Positions 1 to 7,166 of a stretch of DNA of 64,000 bases are shown here, in pieces. Position 1 is the first letter of the stretch. The number at the start of each line of letters is the position of its first letter. Made by a program: the position numbers and the translations under genes. The notes beneath the pieces are model-generated. The model saw only the letters and a list, made by a program, of their open reading frames with translations. It was not told the origin of the DNA and did not search any database. This DNA is from Symbiodinium natans (Eukaryota > Sar > Dinophyceae > Suessiales > Symbiodiniaceae), in assembly GCA_905221605.1 (NCBI GenBank), contig CAJNDS010002079.1, positions 161,501 through 225,500 on the forward strand, read 5' to 3'.

Positions 1-136
1 TCCGCCCCAGGTGCGTTGGAAACAGCTGCGCCCGCAATGAGGGCGTCCACTTGCGCGGAGTCGTAATAGGATGCGAGCGCTATAGCGATCTCGTTGAGGA
101 TGGGCGCCTGCAGCCCGGTCCACGGCACGTATGCGC

Positions 137-1483
137 TCAAGTCGATTCCGCCCACGGCCGCAGCAATGGCAGCATCCATCTGGTGGTGCTGTACGGGGCC
201 AGAGCTGCAGTGATGGCTCCATTGGTTTCGTTGGAGTCGTAATAGGATCCGAGGGTGGCCAGCACCCAGGACTCGCTGGCCAGAGGGGCCAGCAGGGCAT
301 TGACCTCCGCCTGCGTGTACGCATCGCAGGCCAGGCTCAGCGTGAAGTTGTCGTTCTCGAGGGAGACGCTCAGGGGAGCGTTGAAGTGCCAGTTCCTAAT
401 TGTGTTCGTTCCGACCAGCAGATCCCAGGTGGTCTGTCCGGGCCACGCCTGGGCGTTGGCTAGGTTCGTGCCGCCGCCCGTGGTCAGAGCGGCCAGTGCT
501 GCGTTGAGCGCATCGATGGCGCTCTGCAGACTTGTTTCGGAAGCCGACAGGTCGCAAAGGGCCCTGCACCTTGCGCCAGGATCTCCGCATCGTGCCCGTC
601 GAGGCGCGCCTCGCACGGTCAGCAGTGCGTTGAGCCCCGCAGTGTCCGTGTAGCCCGCGAGTGCGGTGGCAAGAGCTGCAGCCACGCCGGCAGCCGACTG
701 AAAGCCCGCGGCTTGCAGCACCGCCAGGGCCGCCTCGGCGGCGTCGAGCCTCCCGTCTCGGATGGCCAAGGCAGCGTCCAGGGTCGCTTGCTGCACGAAA
801 GGGAGAGCGGTAGCGATGAGCTGCGAGACATCCGCTGGCGTGGTGCGCAGGGCCACCGTGCTGTTGAGGTCGGTGGTTGTGGGCCGGTCCAAAAGAGCCG
901 TCGCTATTTTCTGGTCGACGTCCGCGGCCGTTTGCCGGGCCGCCACGTCGAGGGCCAGCTGGTCCTGCGTGCTCTTTAGCCCATAGGTGGCTGCGACCTG
1001 TGCAAGTCCTGCGTTGTCGGCACTGGTGATGGCGCTGTTCATGGAAGCGTTGGTCGGATGGTTGGCGAGCTTCAGGTCCATGGAGGCAGGCGTGCTCTTG
1101 GAGTTCACGTCCAGCTGCAGCGCGTCGAGGGCGCTTTGGTTCGCCTTCCCCGCGAGCCCCGTGGTGAGGCTGCTGCTGAGGGTGGTTGTGGAAGACTGGT
1201 TGGCAGCGATGAGGCCCTCGGCGGATGCCAAATCGGCTGCCAGCGCATAGGGTGCGAGGTCAGGAGGCGGTGGGATGGAGGCCACCTGCGTCTGCAGCGC
1301 GGCCACGGCGGCCGAGTTGGTTCCGATGGAGGCGGTGTTGGCTGCTGTGTCGGTCAGGGGGGTATAAGCCGTCAAAACCGTGGCCAATTGTCCGGCGGAG
1401 ATGCCCTGCATCTCGATGGTGGTGATGGGGGTCTGGCCATCGTTGAGGATGTTGCCGGTTATCGTCGACTCAAAAAGACTCAT
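137..1483 (-). CDS. Fibre-like, coiled-coil repeat protein of a Polinton-like element
   Basis: I do not recognise a named family. The 448-residue product starts MSLFEST and is built from short, Ala/Thr/Ser/Leu-rich repeats with regular helical spacing (for example TTTDLNSTVALRTTPADVSQ), ending in a region richer in Trp, Tyr and Asn. Low-complexity trimer-forming shafts with a distinct C-terminal head are typical of viral and phage fibre proteins, so a capsid spike or fibre is my inference. It lies just downstream of the capsid-like gene on the same strand, which fits a late structural block. The ATG at 1483 is preceded by TAGTAAAAC, a motif that also precedes the capsid ATG. Residues around 295-325 (about 555-625) look out of frame: a neighbouring frame there reads EARLDGHDAEILA, matching the repeat pattern, so two compensating indels are likely. 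Confidence 0.45.
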   Translation of the reverse strand: MSLFESTITGNILNDGQTPITTIEMQGISAGQLATVLTAYTPLTDTAANTASIGTNSAAVAALQTQVASIPPPPDLAPYALAADLASAEGLIAANQSSTTTLSSSLTTGLAGKANQSALDALQLDVNSKSTPASMDLKLANHPTNASMNSAITSADNAGLAQVAATYGLKSTQDQLALDVAARQTAADVDQKIATALLDRPTTTDLNSTVALRTTPADVSQLIATALPFVQQATLDAALAIRDGRLDAAEAALAVLQAAGFQSAAGVAAALATALAGYTDTAGLNALLTVRGAPRRARCGDPGARCRALCDLSASETSLQSAIDALNAALAALTTGGGTNLANAQAWPGQTTWDLLVGTNTIRNWHFNAPLSVSLENDNFTLSLACDAYTQAEVNALLAPLASESWVLATLGSYYDSNETNGAITAALAPYSTTRWMLPLLRPWAEST

Positions 1484-1484
1484 G

Positions 1485-1685
1485 TTTTACTAGTCGAGGG
1501 AACTGACCGCAGCTCCTGAGACCGTCACGAGCTGGTAAAAGGCTCATGTTTTACTAGTGAAGTCACTGACGCACACATCCTAATTCTGAGGGCGGCGCCA
1601 AAATGAGCAAAAAATGCACATACAAACACTGTTTTACTAGTCGAGGGAACTGACCCCAGCGCCCGACAACGTTACGAGCTGGTAT
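1485..1685 (-). repeat. Duplicated capsid tail / fibre start junction
   Basis: The 3' end of the capsid-like gene is present twice. The true end (about 1637-1685) reads QLVTLSGAGVSSLD-stop, and a diverged copy at about 1490-1535 reads QLVTVSGAAVSSLD-stop. The motif GTTTTACTAGT (minus strand ACTAGTAAAAC) occurs three times, near 1485, 1548 and 1631; the first two are followed on the minus strand by ATGAG. This is a small local duplication of the junction between two virus-like genes. It contains no complete gene. Confidence 0.6.
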
Positions 1686-2853
1686 GAAATTTGGTGCACG
1701 AAGCACTGGTCCACCCGGTCCGGCAGCATATTGCTGAAAGAGAAGCGGCAAAGGTCACCGGATCTGGTGCTCACGCCAGACAGTGCGTGGCCCGGCACAC
1801 GCTCGGTCGGGAAGGCTGCAACGAACTGGTTGTTCCCGTACAAGTTGCCCCTAATTCGCATGTTGCGGACCTTGCTATCTATCGCCCCTGCAAGAATTTC
1901 CAAGTAATGATGATGCTCGGCAATGCTCTCGTTCGCCGTCCGGGGATATTGGAGACTTCCGAGCTGCATCTGGCTCTTCAGGTCGCGGTTGTCGTTGTTG
2001 CCTGCGTACTCGAAATTGTTCACGTGGTCGTTCGTGGTTTTGTTGAAAGTCACGAAAGCTCCCATGAATTTCGTCCAAGCACGTGCTGTCGTGATGTTAT
2101 AACTCGTGCTCCCGGCGGGAATGCTGGAGAGCTGCGTGTGCATAGTCGGGAAGCTGAACACCAAACTGCGTCCGCTGGTCATGATTCTCTGGAACGAGGA
2201 GTACAAACTGGAATCGAGTTGAGCCTGAGAAGCGTACACCTTCACGTTCTCGATGGTGTAGTCCTTGCTCTCGCTGACGCCGCAGGCTCCATCGTTCGGT
2301 CGGCGAAGGTAATCTGTAGCACAAGGTTGAGCTCTGGGGGCAACATCTTGCCCGCGTTGAATATTCCCACGAGATGAGGAGGAAAGAGGACATGCCGGGA
2401 GCCCTCGGCCGCGATGGGCTCGGCGTTGCCCCCGGCGTCCGCGAGGAAGCCTTGGATGTGACGATTCAGCCACCACTCCTCGTTCTTCAGCAGGCTGTCG
2501 AGGTAGCTGCAGCGATTGTAATAGTTGATGTCCTCAATGCGAGTCCCGTTGGCAAAGACCTCTACCCTGTCCACCAAACAGCTGGGATCCGGCGAGGAGA
2601 GCAACAGCGTGCCCGTGGTGCTGTTGTTCCGCACCGTGAAGCCGATCTTGACGCTGTCGGGATCGATGAACGAAGAAGCTGCTGTCAACGGAATGCGACA
2701 CACCCTCGATGTCGTGGGCGTGAAGACGCTGAGGGACGATGGATGGTGGGTCACGTCCGCTCGAGAGAGCACATAGTTGACGTTTGAGGTCGCGAGCTTG
2801 TAGTCGAGGCTCTGAACCAGCTCGTCGTTCACGGCAGCAGTCACTTGCTCCAT
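1637..2853 (-). pseudogene. Major-capsid-like protein of a Polinton-like element, one frameshift
   Basis: Two overlapping minus-strand frames make one protein of about 400 residues. The N-terminal half starts at ATG 2853 (MEQVTAAVND) and the C-terminal half ends at 1637; the frame changes near 2270-2290, just after ITFADRTMEP. The beta-rich sequence, the motif IRGNLYGNNQFVAAFP, and a C-terminus of the form DQCFVHQISYQLVTLSG recall double jelly-roll capsid proteins of Polintons and Polinton-like viruses. The capsid call depends partly on context: an integrase and a protein-primed-type DNA polymerase of the same element type lie at 14-16.5 kb. A single indel makes this copy inactive. The start is preceded by GAGTAAAACC. 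Without a structure-based search the family call is moderate; another virus-like structural protein is possible. Confidence 0.5.
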
Positions 2854-2874
2854 GGTTTTACTCTACCGAAAGAT

Positions 2875-3897
2875 TCATGCGGCCTCCGGCTCGCTCGCGC
2901 TGCGAAGCGCCTCGAAGGAAGGGGTGCCGCGCGGGACTGGCGCTGCGTGCGAGGGTCGCGGGAGGAGTCGCTGCCCGAGGACTGCGCCAGTGGAGCGGGG
3001 TTCAAGCCCGTGGGGAAGCGCGTGGGCCTCGCAGGACGAGCCTGCACTCGCGAGGCCGGGCTGGGCCCGCGGCTCGGACTCGCTTTCGGTGTCCATGCGG
3101 TAAAACTGTGTCCGCGGGCGTTGCCGTGAGGCCTGCGGCTCTCGAAGCTGGAAGTGCTGCTCGGCACCGAACTCCTGCATGCCGTTGAGGGTTTGGATGT
3201 CGGGCGCGGAGCTGGGGCGAGAAGCATCCGTGTCGGTTCCTCCACCTCCACCCCAGCCTAGGAGGTGCTCTGCTGCCACCATCCCTCCGTGGAGCGCCCA
3301 CGCAGTGCCCACGAGCGCCGCTGCCCCGCCCGCCACTGCAAGGCCTCCTGCTGCTGCTCCCATGCCCGCAGCTGTGCCCAATGCGGCCTCTCCAAACAGC
3401 GCCAACGCTCCTGGCCCCTCCGTTGCAGCTGCTGCTTCTGCGGCCCCCGCAGCCACTTCTGCGGTGGAAGCGAAGCCTTCGGTCGCCTCGGCCTCGGCCA
3501 CCTGCTCGCTCATGAACTGCTCGATGTCTCGGGCTGCAGCCCTTTCCACCTCCTGGGCTCGCTGTCCCGCCTGCTCCAGAAGCGGCTCCACTTCACTCGG
3601 TCGGCCAATGATTTGGGGTGGAGCTACTTCGTCGGGTGGGGGCGCGAGACCTTCGGGTGTGCGCGGAATGCGCAGGTTCCGGTCGATCCAGTTCCTTCCC
3701 CTGCGCGCTGCATTGTATAGGTCTTGTCCGTGCCCCGCAATGGCAGAGGCAGAGCCCGCCAGTCCCGCTGCAGCTCCTGCGGCGGCTTCAGCTTGCTGCA
3801 GCCGGCTGAGGAAGCTTGGCGGTGCTGGGGGCTGAAACCCGTCGTTTCTCAGAGCCTGCCCAGGGTCCACGGCCCCAAAGTCCGGTTCGCTGTCCAT
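2875..3897 (-). CDS. Ala/Gly-rich hydrophobic protein, possible minor virion protein
   Basis: The 340-residue protein begins MDSEPDFGAVDPGQA at ATG 3897 and ends 21 bp before the capsid-like start, so the two genes are tightly packed on one strand. Residues about 140-215 are dominated by Ala and Gly with a hydrophobic stretch (GLAVAGGAAALVGTAWALHG) that could insert into a membrane; the tail is Arg/Ser/Pro-rich and basic. Polintons and adenovirus-like elements carry small hydrophobic or basic minor capsid proteins in this position, so a minor virion component is an inference from position only. Its start codon lies within about 10 bp of the breakpoint with the YR1 retroelement, so the native promoter has been lost or replaced. 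Confidence 0.4.
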   Translation of the reverse strand: MDSEPDFGAVDPGQALRNDGFQPPAPPSFLSRLQQAEAAAGAAAGLAGSASAIAGHGQDLYNAARRGRNWIDRNLRIPRTPEGLAPPPDEVAPPQIIGRPSEVEPLLEQAGQRAQEVERAAARDIEQFMSEQVAEAEATEGFASTAEVAAGAAEAAAATEGPGALALFGEAALGTAAGMGAAAGGLAVAGGAAALVGTAWALHGGMVAAEHLLGWGGGGGTDTDASRPSSAPDIQTLNGMQEFGAEQHFQLREPQASRQRPRTQFYRMDTESESEPRAQPGLASAGSSCEAHALPHGLEPRSTGAVLGQRLLPRPSHAAPVPRGTPSFEALRSASEPEAA

Positions 3898-3899
3898 GT

Positions 3900-4627
3900 C
3901 GCGGCTTTAAAGTCTAGGGCGGCTCCTTGGGAGGCGTGTTTAGGGTCTTTGGGCTTGAAGGAGGCCCTAACGTCCGCCCATGTAGGCAAGCAGACGCGTT
4001 CAGGCAATGTGCACAGTGGGTTTACGTTGCAAATTGAGCTGTCTAGGACCATTCTGGGGTCCTTGCCCTCGGCCTGCACAACGTTGAGCTTGCCGATGGC
4101 TATGCCCTTGGGCCAGCGTAGGCGTGCGGCGGCTTCGCCTCCGTGGACTTCGGCTTCCCACCCCTGGGCTATCTCCTCGTCAATGAGCTGCTGGAGTAGG
4201 CCGGGTTGGGCTTCAGCGTTCTTCCAGTTGGAGTCGCACTCCTTTAGGCACCTGTCCAGTGGATGCCCCCCATCCACGGAGGGCCACTGATGGCTGCTAG
4301 GAATGGGCTGAAGATGCCCGTGGGCACTCCCTCCTGGAGGACTGAGGGAAGGTGTCGGTCTATGTCGGCCGTGAGCTGTGCAAGATGGGCAAGCAACGAG
4401 AGGCGGAAGGGCTGTCCCTCCTCTGTCTGGCATGCCACGGAGGGGTGCATGTGCAGGGCCAAGGCTACTTCTTCCATGAGGGCCTCTTGCTCCGTCTCTG
4501 AGACGGGGTGTTCGGGTTTCCCCTGTGCGAGGTGTGCAGTGATGCGCTTGTATCTGTCCCCATCCAGACACCACTTCTGGAGCACCGACGACAGAGGCTT
4601 CAGCGGGCTGGCTTTGTGACTGGGCAT
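3900..4627 (-). pseudogene. N-terminal part of YR1 reverse transcriptase, frameshifted and cut off
   Basis: Two minus-strand frames cover the RT entry: one from 4627 (MPSHKASPLKPLSS) to about 4300, then a second frame to 3900. The frame switch falls between GVPTGIFSPF and HPLDRCLKECDSNW, near 4270-4310. The motifs WPKGIAIGKLNVVQAEGKDP and RMVLDSSICNVN match the conserved fingers of DIRS-like RTs, and ALDFKAA is motif A with the first catalytic Asp. Everything after motif A, including the YxDD box, is absent. The 4627 start overlaps the end of the methyltransferase-like ORF by 28 bp in a different frame; in YR2 the two domains share one frame, so another indel is likely here. Confidence 0.6.
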
Positions 4628-5610
4628 TGAGCAGTCTGCGGAACTGCGTAGGCCAGCTCCGTCGCAGATCGGGGCTCTCGGGCCATGTGCGTCTGAGGCG
4701 GCGGGGAGACCGGTATTGCTTCTGCCGGCCCGCCTGGTTGGGGCCAGAGGAAGCTAAAACAGCCCAGAAGGGCTTGTGCCAGAGATGCTGGATACTCGGC
4801 TGTTTGCGAGCTAATGAAGTTGCCTGCTTGGTCCCTCTTGCCTTTGAATGACGCGTGCTGGAAGGTGTGCCTGCATGAGGACTGTAAGGGCTGTATGTGC
4901 GGGCTGTTGGAGGCGAAAGCCCAGGCTTTGGACCACATGCATCCGTGTGTGCAGGCGTCTACGTGCACGACATGGGCCGATGCTGACTGCAGCAGTTGTT
5001 GGCAGGAGGGCTCTAGCCAGGCCATGCTTGTGGGCGGGTTTTCCAAAACCCAGATGCCCCCCGAGGCCGCAACAGCGCGGCAAAGCTCATGGCACCTCTG
5101 GTGTATGGTTTTGCTTTCAAGGGCTCGATGCTGGAGTTCGGTCGAGTTGGACGGTAGGCCGTCCATGTGCTCTGGAGATCGGCAAGGGGGGGGGCCCCCG
5201 GGCGCTAGTTTGAGGATGGAGTAGTCGCGACACGGAGGTGCGGCCACCAGGAGGCCGATAGAACCCGACCAGGCGAGTTGCAGTAGGCGGTGAAAGAAAG
5301 CATCCTGCAGGATGTCATGTTGGGCATTTATCGCAATGTCGATGGGCTCCCAGCGCGGTATGGATTGCAGGCTGGCGGCGGCTGAGATGGGCGTGGACTT
5401 CCCTGCGAATAGGTCCAGTAACTTGCGTGCCTGTGTGGGCGGATTGTCGTGAGGTCTGCTGCCCGCAGTTTGCGAGGTATCCGCAGGGCGTTTCCAGGTA
5501 ATGTTCGGAAAGAAGGCTGTGCGAGGTCTGGCCTCTGTCGTGCGGAGGCTGTCGGGCACTGCGAGAGCTGTGTGCTGGGTAGGCGGTATGCTGTGTGGCC
5601 TCAGGGACAT
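4600..5610 (-). CDS. Methyltransferase-like ORF of YR1 (C5-type motifs)
   Basis: The 336-residue product has a Rossmann-type entry LLDLFAGKSTPISAAASL at about residue 66, a motif AAPPCRDYS that resembles the PC catalytic loop of cytosine-5 methyltransferases, and WVLENPPTSMAW, resembling the ENV motif. The spacing of the three motifs fits a shortened C5-type fold. Canonical DIRS elements carry a Dam-type N6-adenine domain, so a C5-like domain is unusual. It lies between Gag (ends 5787) and RT (starts 4627), the same relative place as in YR2. The target base and whether it is active cannot be told from sequence; the putative catalytic Cys is present here but not in the YR2 counterpart. Confidence 0.45.
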   Translation of the reverse strand: MSLRPHSIPPTQHTALAVPDSLRTTEARPRTAFFPNITWKRPADTSQTAGSRPHDNPPTQARKLLDLFAGKSTPISAAASLQSIPRWEPIDIAINAQHDILQDAFFHRLLQLAWSGSIGLLVAAPPCRDYSILKLAPGGPPPCRSPEHMDGLPSNSTELQHRALESKTIHQRCHELCRAVAASGGIWVLENPPTSMAWLEPSCQQLLQSASAHVVHVDACTHGCMWSKAWAFASNSPHIQPLQSSCRHTFQHASFKGKRDQAGNFISSQTAEYPASLAQALLGCFSFLWPQPGGPAEAIPVSPPPQTHMAREPRSATELAYAVPQTAQCPVTKPAR

Positions 5611-5786
5611 GTCGGCTGCAGGCTTGGCAGGCGATTGGTCCTTGGCCTGAGGAGCTGGGGGCTGGGAGCCCGAACAGCCGAGGCTTCCGACGTGGGCGGG
5701 AGCTGCGGGTCCGGCATGGGGAGCGGTGGTCCCAGTTGTCGGGGACGGTCCGGGCCCGCCACTGGGGGTGCGAGGCCCGGACTGTT

Positions 5787-7049
5787 TCAGGTCCTGGGCT
5801 TGCCGTGCTCATTGGCGGGGTGCTTTTGGGCACACCCTCGAACTGCACACACGTGGGCGAACTTGCACTCCTTGAGTTGGCATTGGCCGTTTTGATAGCG
5901 GCGGCAAATGGGCTGTCCCTTGTGCACGGCGACCCAGTTGGACGGAAGATTTGTAATCTTCCCTTTCCCCTTCCCCTTCTTAGGCGGTCTCTCTGCTCCC
6001 TTATCCACCTTGGGAGGCGGGGGGGGCGTGTTGGGCGATTTGCGCTTGTTGGGACTGTCGGCGTTCTTGCCTTGGCCCTTGGGCTGACCTTTGTCGGGCT
6101 GCATCTTTGGGCGTAGCTGCAGTAGGCTAGAGAGATCATTCCTGATGGAGGTGATCTCATGTAGGGCATCATCAAGGCTCCATGATTGTGCGACCAGTTC
6201 CGACAGCGAGGCCCATATTTTCCTGTCAGCAGAGATGAGCTCGGCGGTTGTGGGCGTTCTTAGGCCTAGCTGTGCGTCTGGTTGGTGCAGGCAAAGCTCC
6301 TTGACCTTTTTGTCAAGGGCCTTCAGGTTGTGCAGGTGTGCGGCCCCACAGAGGGCCCAGGCGTTGCGGAAGACAGTTTGGATCCTGTCTAACCAGGCTG
6401 CCGCCAGGCGCATATGCTCTACGGGCACTTCTGGGGTTTCATCAAAGAAGGCAGAGGCAATGATTTGGGCTTCTGTGCGTAAGGGCTTGGCAGTCTTGGC
6501 TTCCATGTGCTCCTGGTATTGGCGGGCGGATAGGCGAAATTGCCAAGGGATCCAACGGATCTTCTCCCCGGGCTTTAGGCTGTGGTGCACAAGGCTGAGT
6601 AGGCGGATGCTGGGCATACTGTCTTGATCTAGCAGTTCGCCTGGGTAATTTGCCTTGAATTTGTCCACCATATCCTGGACTATGTCTTGGGTTAGGCGTG
6701 GCAGGTGCTCCATCCACTGTGAAGGCTGCGAAGGCATGATGGGCGTAGGCAGTTGGGTTGTGTTTGGCGTGGGCACTTGGGCGTCCCCCCGCTGGACCAG
6801 CTTGTGGCAGTTGTCCAGGGCGCGTCGTAGGCGGGCGATCTCCACAGAGGAGTCTAGGCCTCCTGGGCCGAGTTCTTGTGTGACTGCCTCAGGCAGGGCG
6901 TGTATGAAGGGATTGAGGGCTTCCACACACGGGAAGGCCCAGGCGAAGTCCGACATGGACTGGTACCCGCCATCCGAGATGGCGCTGCACAGCGAGGCGT
7001 GTACCCGACACTCCTTGAGCAAGTCTCGGAAGGCGTCTGGGCAGTCCAT
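5787..7049 (-). CDS. YR1 Gag-like protein with CCCH zinc finger
   Basis: A 420-residue protein starting MDCPDAFRDLLKECRV. A helical N-terminal half with many charged residues is followed by a Lys/Pro/Gly-rich basic linker (residues about 330-375) and a C-terminal CCCH-type finger, ICRRYQNGQCQLKECKFAH. This layout, helical body plus basic linker plus nucleic-acid-binding finger, is that of a retroelement Gag. The YR2 protein at 45303-46592 has the same layout. Its stop is TGA followed by AAC, and the next ORF is in another frame, so the stop-readthrough arrangement suspected in YR2 is not seen here. Confidence 0.6.
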   Translation of the reverse strand: MDCPDAFRDLLKECRVHASLCSAISDGGYQSMSDFAWAFPCVEALNPFIHALPEAVTQELGPGGLDSSVEIARLRRALDNCHKLVQRGDAQVPTPNTTQLPTPIMPSQPSQWMEHLPRLTQDIVQDMVDKFKANYPGELLDQDSMPSIRLLSLVHHSLKPGEKIRWIPWQFRLSARQYQEHMEAKTAKPLRTEAQIIASAFFDETPEVPVEHMRLAAAWLDRIQTVFRNAWALCGAAHLHNLKALDKKVKELCLHQPDAQLGLRTPTTAELISADRKIWASLSELVAQSWSLDDALHEITSIRNDLSSLLQLRPKMQPDKGQPKGQGKNADSPNKRKSPNTPPPPPKVDKGAERPPKKGKGKGKITNLPSNWVAVHKGQPICRRYQNGQCQLKECKFAHVCAVRGCAQKHPANEHGKPRT

Positions 7050-7166
7050 GGCGTGGAAGAAAGAGGAGCGGGGGTACGCGGTGATCTCGAGAGAGTCTCA
7101 ACGGCTGCGGTGTAGGCGTGCACCTGGGCGGGCAGGCAAGAGGGTGGGGGGGGGAAGGGGGTTGGC

